Source of the DNA: Methanobrevibacter sp. V74
Lineage (GTDB): Archaea; Methanobacteriota; Methanobacteria; Methanobacteriales; Methanobacteriaceae
NCBI RefSeq assembly: GCF_963082495.1
Contig: NZ_CAUJAN010000004.1
Location: forward strand, 326,114-390,113
Length of the DNA: 64,000 nt
Reading direction: 5' to 3'
The notes beneath the pieces were generated by a model. That model did no database searches and had not been told where the DNA came from. It saw only the letters and a list, made by a program, of their open reading frames with translations. Every line of letters begins with the position of its first letter. Position 1 is the first letter of the stretch. Shown here in pieces: positions 1-9,848 of this stretch. A program made the position numbers and the translations under genes.

Positions 1-547
1 TAGCAATGAAAACCTATTTAAAGACAACCTATCGTGAAATAGTTGAATGTTTGGAGCTTATGGATAAAATAAGAAAATTCCTAGGTCTTAATAAGCTACC
101 ACACTTCACAACTATTCAAAAATTCTTTGTAAAAGAATGTCAGACACCATAATTAAAAGATTTAAATGACTTAATTAATTTTTATGCATCCATCAGAATG
201 TAAAATTAGTTGCCATATGGATGGAACTGGGCACACAAGCGACTATGCTGATAAAATTATTATGCACATAATATAGAGGCAAATCACGAAAAGCTTACAT
301 TAAAAACCAATATTGCAATCAAATGTTGACACACGAATGATCCTAAAATTACGCAGCAAATAAAAGTCCAAAACATGATACACAATTCGCATTACCTTCA
401 ATCAGGCAATTAATACCATACAAACCCCCTATTACATACTAGCAGACAAAGCATATGATTTCCGAAAATAAGAAAAATGCATAAAATGAAGAAGTAGGAG
501 CATTCGACCAAATACCATTAAAAAAAAGGTGCGACAACAGGACATTA
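1..547 (+). repeat. Long direct repeat, copy 1 of dead IS segment
   Basis: This segment is nearly identical to 20495-21041, with only a few substitutions and single-base indels. Examples are one base fewer in an A-run near 119 and one C fewer near position 25. Past 547 the two copies diverge completely: this copy continues into the transposase 3' end, the other does not. Confidence 0.9.
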
Positions 548-740
548 TAGATTAAATAGCGCTACAATCCGTCTGGCATGATGTCTATGCACGAAGAATG
601 AATGTTGAAAGCGTAATTTCCGTAATAAAAAGAAGAATTTAATGGCGTTAATTCTAGTAGAAGTACAAAACTACAGAATAAAGAAACAAAACTCAAAGAT
701 GTATTATATAACATTTACAGAACCATAAAAATTTTTTAGA
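1..740 (+). pseudogene. Degenerate IS5-type DDE transposase, 3' part (copy 1)
   Basis: No open frame survives, but joining frames gives recognisable transposase pieces. There is a stretch around 210-260 reading like M-D-G-T-G-H-T-S-D-Y-A-D (first catalytic Asp), one around 440 like A-D-K-A-Y-D (second Asp), and one around 600-640 like N-V-E-S-V-I-S-V-I-K-R-R (catalytic Glu region). Many stops and frameshifts break it. The first 547 bases match 20495-21041 almost exactly, including the disabling lesions. The element runs off the left edge of the window. The IS5 assignment rests on motif memory only. Confidence 0.7.
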
Positions 741-848
741 AGAGGGTTTCTACAAGGTTAAAATAATATTATATTTTTGAAATAACAGATACTTTTATAT
801 TAACATAATTATAAATAAATTATTATATTTAATAGGAGGTTTAATAAT

Positions 849-1079
849 ATGGTTTTAGCAACTTCTAAAATATATGGAAATTATCAAACAAGTATACCTA
901 AAGAAATTAGAAAAAGATGTAATATTAATAAAGAGTATGTTATAGAATGGGATTTAACAGAAGATGGAAAACCTGAAATTAATTTTAGAAAAAGAAGAAA
1001 TTTTGAAAATTTAATAGGTGCCTTTCATTTAGATGAAAAAACTAATTCAGTTGAATTAAAAAGGAGTTTATATAAATGA
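849..1079 (+). CDS. AbrB/VapB-like antitoxin of a VapBC pair
   Basis: This is a 76-residue protein. Its N-terminus (M-V-L-A-T-S-K-I-Y-G-N-Y-Q-T-S-I-P-K-E-I-R) fits the swapped-hairpin AbrB/SpoVT DNA-binding fold: short strands, then the I-P-K-E-I-R motif. The rest is a charged tail expected to bind and block the toxin. An AGGAGG ribosome binding site lies about 9 bases before the ATG. The stop overlaps the next gene's start by four bases (ATGA), the usual antitoxin-first arrangement, so both are probably co-translated and autoregulated. A second, related antitoxin lies at 10897-11130. The family assignment is by motif and context. Confidence 0.7.
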   Translation: MVLATSKIYGNYQTSIPKEIRKRCNINKEYVIEWDLTEDGKPEINFRKRRNFENLIGAFHLDEKTNSVELKRSLYK

Positions 1080-1496
1080 AAAAATATTTTTTAGATTCTT
1101 CTTTTATTATGGCTTTAGTTTTAGATTCAGATTCTAATTATGATAAAGCAGTTAATTTAAAGTATGTTTTAAAGGAAAATTGTTTTATCAATAATAATGT
1201 TTTAAATGAAGTTTTAACATTAGCTGGAAGAAAATTAAATATTTATTCAGCTAAAGAAATTTATTATAATTTAATAGATTCTTTTGAAGTTTTAAATGAA
1301 TATTCTTTATTTAATTATAATTCAGAAAATTTTAAAATATTTGAAAATTATGTGGGTAGTAATTCAAATAAAACTAAATTAAGTTTTACAGATTCAAGTA
1401 TTATATTAACTATGAATAAATTTCAATATTTATAATTTAGTTACTTTTGATAAAGAATTTAAAAGAGTTGAAGGTATTAATTTATTGGGATTATGA
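1076..1496 (+). pseudogene. VapC-like PIN-domain toxin with C-terminal frameshift
   Basis: The main frame (1076-1435) encodes 119 residues of a PIN-domain ribonuclease. The first acidic residue is in F-L-D-S-S-F, the Glu in L-N-E-V-L, and a later Asp in F-T-D-S-S. It then stops after M-N-K-F-Q-Y-L. Shifting by +1 near base 1424 restores a typical PIN C-terminus, N-L-V-T-F-D-K-E-F-K-R-V-E-G-I, ending at 1496. The normal protein would therefore be about 140 residues, and this copy lacks the conserved T-F-D strand and last helix. The toxin is likely weakened or dead. A sequencing error in an AT-rich run or recoding cannot be excluded. The second VapC in this window breaks at the same place. Confidence 0.7.
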
Positions 1497-1555
1497 AATT
1501 TTATTTTTTTTTCTTAAGAAAGTTATTTCTGAAGGATTTCTTTTTTTTGTTTTTT

Positions 1556-1700
1556 GAGGGTGTGACACAAACATGAAATTAAAATTTTTGTCTAAATTTT
1601 TAATATTAATTTATATATTTTTTAGATTTAAACTCTAAATTTAAATGTTTTTTATTATTTGATGTTATTATTAAACATGAAATAATTGTGTCTCATCCTC
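1556..1700. repeat. Small MITE-like inverted-repeat element
   Basis: GAGGGTGTGACACAA at 1556-1570 is mirrored by the complement of 1686-1700 (GAGGATGAGACACAA), 13 of 15 matching. The interior is about 115 bases of AT-rich non-coding DNA. Related ends (GAGGATGTGACAT) occur at 54845 and 63883. It lies in the gap between the VapBC pair and the truncated Mur ligase, 20 bases from the 38-bp repeat. Confidence 0.55.
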
Positions 1701-1719
1701 TTTTTTTATTGTTTAATGT

Positions 1720-1757
1720 TGTTTTGAATAATTCAAGAGAAAACATTCAGTAAATAC
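1720..1757 (+). repeat. 38-bp breakpoint repeat, copy 1
   Basis: This is one of three identical 38-bp sequences (others at 17017-17054 and 19790-19827, same orientation). It begins TGTTTTGAATAATTCAAG and ends CATTCAGTAAATAC. Inside it are a TTGAA-TAA-TTCAA dyad and outer TGTTTT/AAAACA arms. Here the right side runs directly into a Mur ligase gene lacking its 5' part; the left side is unrelated AT-rich DNA. Confidence 0.9.
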
Positions 1758-2733
1758 TAAAGTTTGGTCATGTTCTTCTTTAGTTAATAATTTAGTTAGT
1801 GAGGCTATTATCGACGGTGTTGTTAAAGGTGAAGCAGAAAATTGTGATATAGCTATTTTTGAACTTCCTCATGGAACTATTGGACTTTTAAATAAATTGG
1901 ATTTAAAAATAGGTCTTTTAACTAATATTGCTGAGGATCATTTATCTGAGTTTGATGGTTCTCTTGAAAAGTATCAACAACGTAAACTGATTTTAGAGGC
2001 GATGAGTGAAACATTTATTTCAAATGATTCTTGTAGGAGCATTATTTCAAAAGTAAGAAATGATGCTATTTACTATGCATTAGATAAGGATGTTGACTTT
2101 AAAGGTATTGTTGGAGATGAGTCATTAACTATTGAGTATGGTGAAAATAAATTCACAGCCCCTTTTAATATGATGAGTTATTTCTTTGAAAATGCACTTG
2201 CAGCATCAGCTTTGGCTTTAACATATGGTATTAAAAAAAAGGATATTATTACTGCATTAACAGAATTTAGAGGACTGCCTGCTCATATGGAATATGTTGG
2301 TGATTATAATGGAAGAGATGTAATTCTAGATTCTGCATTTTTATATGATGGTATGAAAATTACATTAGAATATTTTAAAGACGATAACGTGATTTTATTT
2401 TTAGATCACTTTGACACGCTTTCTAAAAGGGATAAAGCCGAAGTTGGCAAGCTAGTAGGAGAATATGTGGATGTTATAATAGCTAGTGGATTTAATGAGG
2501 TTACTCAGGAAGTGGAGATTGAAGCAGCACATGAAATATTGGATGCTATTGAAAATCCGAATGCTATAAAAGTTGCTGTAGAAACAATAGAAAAAGCAGC
2601 AGAGCTTACTTTTAAATATTCTAAACCAGGAGATATTATTTTACATATGGGTCCACTTATAGCTTATGATAGACTAACTACTGTTGATAAAATTATGAAA
2701 GGGCTTGAAGAGGGAAGTAGGAAATATGAATGA
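1758..2733 (+). pseudogene. Mur ligase family protein, N-terminus missing
   Basis: The readable frame continues upstream of the first usable start (TTG 1897) to the edge of the 38-bp repeat, encoding K-V-W-S-C-S-S-L-V-N-N and then the central Mur ligase region (A-I-F-E-L-P-H-G-T-I-G, L-L-T-N-I-A-E-D-H-L). The C-terminal domain follows, ending in a motif around G-P-L-I-A-Y-D-R-L. The whole first domain and the ATP-binding GxxGKT loop are absent, so it cannot be a working ligase alone. An intact protein of this type would be roughly 100-150 residues longer. It overlaps the next ligase by 8 bases, as in an operon. The family could be a pseudomurein peptide ligase or the F430-synthesis ligase CfbE; I cannot decide which. 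Confidence 0.75.
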
Positions 2734-4249
2734 GTCTGATTTTGATAAAAACACTATTTTTGGTGTAATTGGTGTTTGTGGAGCAAATAATAATCTAATA
2801 GCTAGAATACTTTGTGAAAGAGGTTTCAAAGTTATTGGAACCGATTTGTCTCAAAAAAAAGATTGTAAGTTTGCAAATGCTTTAAATGCATATGATATAG
2901 ATGTTTTTTATGGTAAAACACCAAATGCATTTTTCAATAAGGCAGATTATATTATTCCACCAGCAAGTTTACCTAAGGATTCTGATATTTTTAAAAGAAT
3001 AAATAAACCAATTTTAGAATTAAATGACATAATTGAAATATTTAAACCAAACAAAGCAGTTTTTGGAATAACTGGTACTAATGGTAAAACAACATCAACA
3101 ACATTGCTTAAAAAAATAGCTTTTGATAATGGTATTGTTCCTTGTGAACATAATTTAGATGGAATGCAAGGTAATGCAGAATTTATCCCGATTTTGCAAT
3201 CAAGATTAAATGCGGATGTGGGAATTTTGGAAGTTGGAACATTCGGAATACCTGGCACAGTTGGCAGAATAGTAAAAAGTTCTGACATGTGCGGTGGTTT
3301 GATTACCAATATTACTCCAGATCATTTAAATGACCTGGGAAGTTTTATGGATTATGCAAATGTAAAAGGAGAATTTATATCTGAATTAAATAATCGTAAA
3401 TTAATAGTAAATGGAAATGATCCAACAATAATTGGACTTTTAAGAGAATTAAATTATCAAGGAGAACTTATTACATTTGGAGTTGATGAACTTCCAGATT
3501 CTCTAGGAATTAAAGAATGTGTTTGTGGAGAAGATATTGCCGTTAAAGAAATTATTTCCGGTTGTGGATATTACTACTGCCAATGTGGAATTACAACTCC
3601 TCAATTTGATTATGTTGCAACAAATGTTGATTTAACAAACAGGACTTTTGATTTATACACTCCAAGTGAAAAACTAACAGTAAAAATGGGAATCGATGGA
3701 CTTCACAATGTATATAATATTACTGGAGTTATTATAGCTGCTCATGAATTCTTAAAGTTACCTTTTGATAAAATTTTAAAATCAGTTGCAACTTTCACAG
3801 GTGTTAAAGGCAGAATGGAAAAAGTAGCAAAAATAAATTCAAAAAACATTTTCATAGATTATGCTCACAATCCTGCAGGAGTCCAAACAGTTTTAGGGGA
3901 ATTTAAAAAATTATTCGGGGACTTTACAACAGTTATTACAGTTTCTTCTGAATCAGGTCTTGAAGGAGATTTAGAGATTTTTAATAGTGTAGTTAAATTT
4001 TCAAAATTTATTGTTCCAGCATCATCTGCTTCTCAAAAAATTGCAAGTGAAAAATTAAAAGAAAACCCAAAATTAAACGATAAAATATTTTTAAATCATA
4101 TAAGCGAATTTGAAAAAAAAGGAACTCTTGGAGCTAGCGAAAATAATGTGCGGGATGGAATAAAAAAAGCTTTAAATTTAGATTGTGACATGATTGTAGC
4201 TATTGGAGAGGCAGCTATTAAGTTTAAAAATGTTATTTATGAGTTATAA
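2726..4249 (+). CDS. Mur ligase family protein with MurT-like Cys insertion
   Basis: This is an ATP-dependent amide ligase of the MurC-F superfamily, complete at about 507 residues. The ATP loop G-I-T-G-T-N-G-K-T-T lies near residue 115-123, followed by T-N-I-T-P-D-H-L-N-D and the C-terminal I-D-Y-A-H-N-P-A-G motif. The middle domain holds two cysteine knuckles (C-V-C-G and C-Q-C-G about 25 residues apart) resembling the zinc-ribbon insertion of MurT-type ligases. ATG 2726 is preferred over TTG 2705 because it follows a purine-rich GGAAG-type site. In this group such ligases are thought to build the pseudomurein peptide, but the exact substrate is not readable here. A decayed copy of the 3' end lies at 11649-11757. 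Confidence 0.75.
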   Translation: MNESDFDKNTIFGVIGVCGANNNLIARILCERGFKVIGTDLSQKKDCKFANALNAYDIDVFYGKTPNAFFNKADYIIPPASLPKDSDIFKRINKPILELNDIIEIFKPNKAVFGITGTNGKTTSTTLLKKIAFDNGIVPCEHNLDGMQGNAEFIPILQSRLNADVGILEVGTFGIPGTVGRIVKSSDMCGGLITNITPDHLNDLGSFMDYANVKGEFISELNNRKLIVNGNDPTIIGLLRELNYQGELITFGVDELPDSLGIKECVCGEDIAVKEIISGCGYYYCQCGITTPQFDYVATNVDLTNRTFDLYTPSEKLTVKMGIDGLHNVYNITGVIIAAHEFLKLPFDKILKSVATFTGVKGRMEKVAKINSKNIFIDYAHNPAGVQTVLGEFKKLFGDFTTVITVSSESGLEGDLEIFNSVVKFSKFIVPASSASQKIASEKLKENPKLNDKIFLNHISEFEKKGTLGASENNVRDGIKKALNLDCDMIVAIGEAAIKFKNVIYEL

Positions 4250-4279
4250 TTTACGTAATGGATAAAAAAAGAAAAAGAT

Positions 4280-4297
4280 GGAAGTTTATAAACTTCC
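4280..4297. terminator. Bidirectional terminator hairpin between convergent genes
   Basis: An 18-base perfect palindrome (GGAAGTTTATAAACTTCC) is followed by TTATTTTTT on the plus strand and preceded by an A-rich stretch that gives a U-tract on the minus strand. It sits between the convergent Mur ligase and adhesin gene ends. Confidence 0.6.
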
Positions 4298-7200
4298 TTA
4301 TTTTTTAACTTTTATAGTTACTTTTTTACTTAATGCTTGGTAGTATGCATTACCTGCAAATTTAACAGTAGCTTTGTAAGAACCTTTTTTAGTTAATTTA
4401 GTTAATTTGAAAGTAGCTTGACCTTTACTGTTTGTTTTAGCAGAATATGTTTTTTTACCTAATTTTATAGTAACTTTAACTTTACTTAAAGCTTTGTTTT
4501 CGTTGGTTTTTAATACAATAGAGTATTTTTTAGTTTTCTTTTTAGCTTTAAAGGTTACTTTTTTAGCATTCATTTTAGGAGTTGCTTTTTTAACAGTTAA
4601 TTTTGCAGTTTTAAAAGTTTCATTATAATTGGAAGTTGATGCAAATATAACTTTAACATTGTAGTTACCTGGTTTTAAATTATTAACACTAACTGTACCT
4701 TTACCATTAGTAACTTTAACATTAACTTTTTGAGATCCAATAATAACACTAACAGTACCTGATATTGGGTTAGCTAAGGTTATAGTTAAAGTTTTAGCTA
4801 CATTATAAATTTTAGAACCACCTGAAATAGTGATGGTAGGAGTAGCTTTAGCTACAGTAAAAGTAGTATTAGCAGTACTTGAGTAAGTAGTAACATTATC
4901 GCCAACAAAGTTAGCTACAGCAATATAATTGCTGGCATCTAAAATATCACTAACTTTTAAAGATCCACTGCCATTAACAACGGTTATACTATAATTTTTA
5001 TTATTAATATTTACAGTAACATTACCCGAAACATTATTTAATAAAGTAACATCAATAGTAAATCCGTTACCATAAGTAATGTCTGCAATTTTAACTGTTA
5101 AATTAGTGTCAACAGCAGTAACTTTAAGTTTAGTAGCATTAACATAAAAATGACCATTAATTTCAGTAGTGCCTATAGCAACAGCACTGTCATATGTACA
5201 ATCTTCAATAGCAATAGCATCATCAAAATTAGCAGCAGAATCAACTACACCATTAAATTTAGAATTAGTGAAAGTACAATTTTTAAAGTAAATGCCATCA
5301 TCTTCAAAATAACCAGTACCCTCACGGTAAACTAAAGAATCAGCAGTAATATTCTCAAAAATACAATTATTAAGATTTACAGCATAGTATTTATATAAAT
5401 TAACTACATTATTTGCATCAATATCTTTAAAAATACAATTGTTAAAGGTCATTGAATTTGTTTTTGCATATCCATATTCCAAAAACATTCTCGGATCCAT
5501 AGTAGTACTATAATACTTTGTCTCATTACCGAATCTCATAGGTGCAGTAAATGTACAATTAATAAAAGTAGAATTAATATTTATACCTGTATCAATACTT
5601 GTACCTGCAGCTATTGTTAAATTAACAAATTTATGAGTAACATTTGTTACACCAGCAGCACCTGATTCAAGAGGTAATTTAAGTATAACTTTGCTACCTA
5701 GACCAATTACAGTAATATTTCTGCTACACTCTAGAGGAAAATAATTGTAGTCCTCTGCAGTATATTCTCCATCTGCTACATAAATTACTCCATTATTTAG
5801 AATATCCCGGAAAGCTCTAAGAAGTGAATCTTTTCCTCCATATGCATTTTCCCAACTTTGACCATCAACAGATTCTGGATCATTAGGAGATGAAGCATTA
5901 ACATAAATAATATTGTGCCACTCTGTTAAAACATTATCATTTGACATTCTTAATAAAGATTTTACAGAAGATTTAGGAGAATTACATATGCAAGTTTCAT
6001 TATATGGGGTGGCTTGATAACTGTTGATAAATACATTATTACAGAAACAGTAATCATTACCAGTAATTACAACAGTATCAATTCCAGTTGCGGTGTGATT
6101 GACAAATAGGTTATGACAAATTTTAATATGGGGATTTCCACCAGTACCATTTTCATATGTATAAGTTGCAGCAGCAATTGCTTGGCCTATTCTTGCATAG
6201 TTTCCAGTGAAATTAGAATTACATACGGTTAAGTAACCTCCATTCAATACAGAGATGGCTCCTCCGCGACCAAGAGAAGTAGTTGAAATGTTGGTGTAAG
6301 CCTCACATAGGTTTTTGTTATAGTTAAATCTACAGGAATCTATGGTTATATTGTATTCAGAGCCATAGTTGTATGCTCCGATTGCTCCACCACCATTATT
6401 GGTAGTACAGTTGTTATTTTCAAAAGTAGAATTATATATTTTTAATTTACTGTAGGTGTATAATGCTCCACCATTCCATCCAGCTGTATTTCTTTTAAAA
6501 ATAGAATTTTGAATTTCAGTTTGAGCATTTGTATGAGTATGTATTGCTCCAGCCCACCAATTAGCATGGTTGCCGTCAAACAGAGTATTATTTACATATA
6601 AAATTCCACAATTATTAATTGCACCAGGTTCAACACTGGCACTATTATTAACAAAATTACAATCATCAACATACATTACAACACTTGTAGTACTTCCAAA
6701 AACATAATTAGAAACTGCACCATAACCAGTATTACAATTAGTAATATTGCATCCAGAAATATACATCAAATTATTAGTATTATATATAACTGAATTACGT
6801 CCTGTTGCAGTTTGAATATTATTAAAAGTACAATTTTCTAAATAAACTGTACCATCAAGTTGTAATAAATTGTTAGCATTAACATTTAAAAATTTAACAT
6901 TAATAAAATGTAAGGTTAATGCAGGATTAATGTTTAAAAACGGTGTTTTAGAAGTAGAACCTCCAGTAATATAACTGACATTACTACCAACGATGGTAGC
7001 ACTATTTTTGAACTTTATTACTTCGCCAATGGTATAAGTAGTTCCAGTTAAAGTAATATATTGACTAGTTGGGGCTTCACATTTATTTTTCAATGTATTC
7101 CAATCATATGCAGTAGTGGGTGTTCCACTAGTAGATGATATTTTAGAGTTTTCTGAAGCTAAATCATCATCTAAATTTTTTATAGTTTGAATATCATCAT

Positions 7201-7369
7201 TTGAATCATCAACATTATCAATAGATACAGAATTATCATCAAGTGTTGATTCTGCAACTACTGTATCATTAATATCTTCCGTAGCACTTGCTGTTCCAAT
7301 AAAACAGAGTAGCATCATGAGTAATGATAATATTGCTATCTTATTTAATTTAATTTTTATTCCTCCCAT
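4298..7369 (-). CDS. Adhesin-like protein, beta-helix plus Ig-like domains
   Basis: This is a secreted surface protein of about 1,020 residues. A hydrophobic signal peptide (I-A-I-L-S-L-L-M-M-L-L-C-F-I-G-T-A-S-A) is followed by an Asp/Asn-rich linker. A long right-handed beta-helix region comes next, with recurring N-x-G-x-F/N-N-S and G-G-A-I/L motifs of the polymorphic membrane protein type (about residues 85-800). Ig-like repeats and a very Lys-rich last 130 residues ending T-I-K-V-K-K follow. No membrane anchor is seen. The ATG at 7369 overlaps the purine-rich site GGGAGGA; the codon at normal spacing from that site is ATT (7354-7352). The N-terminal half is closely similar to the gene at 61146. 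It probably binds or decorates the cell wall, by family inference. Confidence 0.85.
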   Translation of the reverse strand: MGGIKIKLNKIAILSLLMMLLCFIGTASATEDINDTVVAESTLDDNSVSIDNVDDSNDDIQTIKNLDDDLASENSKISSTSGTPTTAYDWNTLKNKCEAPTSQYITLTGTTYTIGEVIKFKNSATIVGSNVSYITGGSTSKTPFLNINPALTLHFINVKFLNVNANNLLQLDGTVYLENCTFNNIQTATGRNSVIYNTNNLMYISGCNITNCNTGYGAVSNYVFGSTTSVVMYVDDCNFVNNSASVEPGAINNCGILYVNNTLFDGNHANWWAGAIHTHTNAQTEIQNSIFKRNTAGWNGGALYTYSKLKIYNSTFENNNCTTNNGGGAIGAYNYGSEYNITIDSCRFNYNKNLCEAYTNISTTSLGRGGAISVLNGGYLTVCNSNFTGNYARIGQAIAAATYTYENGTGGNPHIKICHNLFVNHTATGIDTVVITGNDYCFCNNVFINSYQATPYNETCICNSPKSSVKSLLRMSNDNVLTEWHNIIYVNASSPNDPESVDGQSWENAYGGKDSLLRAFRDILNNGVIYVADGEYTAEDYNYFPLECSRNITVIGLGSKVILKLPLESGAAGVTNVTHKFVNLTIAAGTSIDTGININSTFINCTFTAPMRFGNETKYYSTTMDPRMFLEYGYAKTNSMTFNNCIFKDIDANNVVNLYKYYAVNLNNCIFENITADSLVYREGTGYFEDDGIYFKNCTFTNSKFNGVVDSAANFDDAIAIEDCTYDSAVAIGTTEINGHFYVNATKLKVTAVDTNLTVKIADITYGNGFTIDVTLLNNVSGNVTVNINNKNYSITVVNGSGSLKVSDILDASNYIAVANFVGDNVTTYSSTANTTFTVAKATPTITISGGSKIYNVAKTLTITLANPISGTVSVIIGSQKVNVKVTNGKGTVSVNNLKPGNYNVKVIFASTSNYNETFKTAKLTVKKATPKMNAKKVTFKAKKKTKKYSIVLKTNENKALSKVKVTIKLGKKTYSAKTNSKGQATFKLTKLTKKGSYKATVKFAGNAYYQALSKKVTIKVKK

Positions 7370-7566
7370 TTAATTAAATTTTGAATTTTTTTTAGAAAAA
7401 AATAATTTAGTTAATCATTTGAATTTGATTTATACTAAATCATTAAAACTTGAATAAAATGCAATTTTATTAAATTATAGATAATTATTTATCAATGCTA
7501 TTTTACTCAATATTATATGATGTATTTAAGTAATATAAACCTAACGATTATTTGCTTTTAAAAAAT

Positions 7567-7593
7567 AGTAAAAAAAGGTCTATTTTTAGACCT
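7567..7593 (-). terminator. Terminator of adhesin-like gene
   Basis: AGGTCTA-TTTT-TAGACCT forms a 7-bp stem (7576-7593). Read on the minus strand it is followed by a run of seven T (complement of 7569-7575). It lies just past the stop at 7613. Confidence 0.6.
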
Positions 7594-7612
7594 ATACTGT
7601 TTAAATTAAGTT

Positions 7613-9655
7613 TTATAATTCATTTTTCTTGTTTTTTGTTTTATATCCTATGATTGAGAAAATTAATATAATAATAACTATTGTAATCATTTGAATATAA
7701 TTAATTCCATCTAAAGTATCTATTTTTTTACTTACCTCATAAGATTTCGAATTAGAAGCATCTAATTGACTACTTCCTTCAATTGAACCTGAAGAGGAAG
7801 AAGCACTTGTAATATCAACACCAGAAGTACCATAAGTATAATGTGATGAATTTAAATTTCCATTATGGGCTTGTGATTTAGTATTATTGGGGTTTCTTCC
7901 AAAAACATTGTTTTTATTAGTACCACCATTTCCAGAATTAATAGATTTTCCACCATTATCTCCATTTCCACTAATAGAATTTCCTTTAGTATTCATCCAA
8001 CTTAATGACAAACCTTTTCCTTTATATGGATTATCAAAATAATATTTCAACGAATTAGGGTATTCATTAGCACTCATTTTACGCACAGGTTTAGAACCAT
8101 CAGTATTATTAACGACAACATTTCTCGGTCCAATTGCATCTACTGCACGGTTTCCACAATATTTTCTAGTCTTTAAAATATTATTTGCAACAATAGAATC
8201 TGATACTATAGAATTACCACCGCCTCTAAGTGCAACTGCACGATCACTGTTAGTTGAAACATTGTTGTATTGAATATTATATTTATGATTCCCATTAGTA
8301 GGTTGAGTGTAACTTATACCATAAACATTAAATCCTTTTTCAAATTTATTTACAGTATTAACAATAATTGTATTATTAAATATTCTATCGTCAGAATCTT
8401 GTACTTCAATTCCACTTACTAAAGCCCAATAATGCTTACTTGCGACTCCAGTAACATTAATAAAATTACTAACAATATCTAATTGGGTTATACCATTGTA
8501 ATTTTGTGAATAAATACCAATATTAGGACCGTTACTATAACTACTAATGTTATTAAAAGCTATTAGTACATTTTCAGCATGACCTGTTACTTGAATTGGA
8601 TAAGCAGTACCATGTGCTTCTTTACCACCAGTAGTGCGGATATGAATATTATTGCCAACAATCATAACATCACTAGAAAAATACACATCTAAACCATACA
8701 AATAATTATCAGTACCATTTTTAGTAATATAATCACTTTCAAGGATAATATTTCTCTCAATTGTCGAATTATTGCATGCATAAATTAGTACAGCATCTAA
8801 TGTTGGATATCCTTTCTTTAAACTATTAATAACACTACATTTTATATAATTATCAGATAATCTTAGGTTGTAACATGACTCTGCTGCTAATGCTGCAACT
8901 GCATCCATACGAATACCTACAGTTCCCCAATTAACAGATCTTAAAGGAAGAGAACAAATAATATTATTACCTGAAATAAATGCATCACGAGTGTTTGTTA
9001 AAACAACACCATAATTATAACCATTTGTAATAGCGTTTCCATAGAGTTTAACTGTATTATTTATGAGTTGTAAATTAGATAATTTATAATTTAACCCATT
9101 AGAATAAATTCCATAACCTATAATATTTTTAGGAACAGTATAATTAATGTTGACATTATAAATTGTAACATTATTTGAATTTATTAAAATACAAGCTCCT
9201 TCATTATAGCTAAAATCATCATTACAAACAAAGTTTAAATTAGTTAACATCACGCCATTAGCATTTATATTAAAAACAGTATTGTAAAATAAAGTATTTT
9301 TTCCAGTAATCTTGGTATCTGTTGAATTTATAGTAAACGCGCCTAAATCATTAAAAGCACCATAAAATGTGAGTTTGCTTCCACCATAATTACTTTTTAA
9401 AACTTTATTATCATCAAAATATATTTTATAGTTTTTTTGATTGATAACATAATTTTTATCAATGTTAGATGCTTTTTTAGAATCATCAGAAGAATAAGAA
9501 ATTAAATTCGTATTTTCCACATCATCATTAATAGTTAATAAATTAGCATCATTTGTGGATGTTAAATTGTTATTTACATCTTCAAAAGCAGAAACATAAC
9601 TAATACTAACTAAAAATATAATGGATAGTGAAAATAATAATAAATATTTATTCAT
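7613..9655 (-). CDS. Adhesin-like protein with C-terminal membrane anchor
   Basis: About 680 residues. A signal peptide (Y-L-L-L-F-S-L-S-I-I-F-L-V-S-I-S-Y-V-S-A) is followed by a beta-helix region rich in N-N-I/T-I motifs. A low-complexity Gly/Asn/Ser stretch comes next (around residues 560-640), then one hydrophobic helix (I-Q-M-I-T-I-V-I-I-I-L-I-F-S-I-I-G-Y) and a short basic tail, so it is anchored in the membrane with the body outside. ATG 9655 is chosen because a GAGGGTTGA-like site lies about 8 bases upstream; TTG codons at 9661 and 9667 are alternatives. It is a clear paralogue of the gene at 52390, with the same domain order and anchor. Its precise binding partner is unknown. Confidence 0.85.
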   Translation of the reverse strand: MNKYLLLFSLSIIFLVSISYVSAFEDVNNNLTSTNDANLLTINDDVENTNLISYSSDDSKKASNIDKNYVINQKNYKIYFDDNKVLKSNYGGSKLTFYGAFNDLGAFTINSTDTKITGKNTLFYNTVFNINANGVMLTNLNFVCNDDFSYNEGACILINSNNVTIYNVNINYTVPKNIIGYGIYSNGLNYKLSNLQLINNTVKLYGNAITNGYNYGVVLTNTRDAFISGNNIICSLPLRSVNWGTVGIRMDAVAALAAESCYNLRLSDNYIKCSVINSLKKGYPTLDAVLIYACNNSTIERNIILESDYITKNGTDNYLYGLDVYFSSDVMIVGNNIHIRTTGGKEAHGTAYPIQVTGHAENVLIAFNNISSYSNGPNIGIYSQNYNGITQLDIVSNFINVTGVASKHYWALVSGIEVQDSDDRIFNNTIIVNTVNKFEKGFNVYGISYTQPTNGNHKYNIQYNNVSTNSDRAVALRGGGNSIVSDSIVANNILKTRKYCGNRAVDAIGPRNVVVNNTDGSKPVRKMSANEYPNSLKYYFDNPYKGKGLSLSWMNTKGNSISGNGDNGGKSINSGNGGTNKNNVFGRNPNNTKSQAHNGNLNSSHYTYGTSGVDITSASSSSGSIEGSSQLDASNSKSYEVSKKIDTLDGINYIQMITIVIIILIFSIIGYKTKNKKNEL

Positions 9656-9820
9656 TTTCAATTTCAACCCTCTTTATTATTCTAATTGCCATATTTCATG
9701 ACATTATTTAAATATTAAAGTAAATCAAAATAATATTAATTTTTAATATATTTCAACTAACTTTAATAATATTATTTCACATTTAAATAGTTAATAAAGA
9801 TAACTATTAATTATAATATA

Positions 9821-9848
9821 ATGGCACTTTCAAAAACTTAAGTGATTT
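9821..9848 (-). repeat. Terminal sequence of ISM1-like element (copy 1)
   Basis: ATGGCACTTTCAAAAACTTA and the bases after it are the inverse of 22757-22784 (27 of 28 matching) and of 17589-17610 in part. Here it marks the outer left end of the dead transposase at 9829-10680. Confidence 0.55.
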
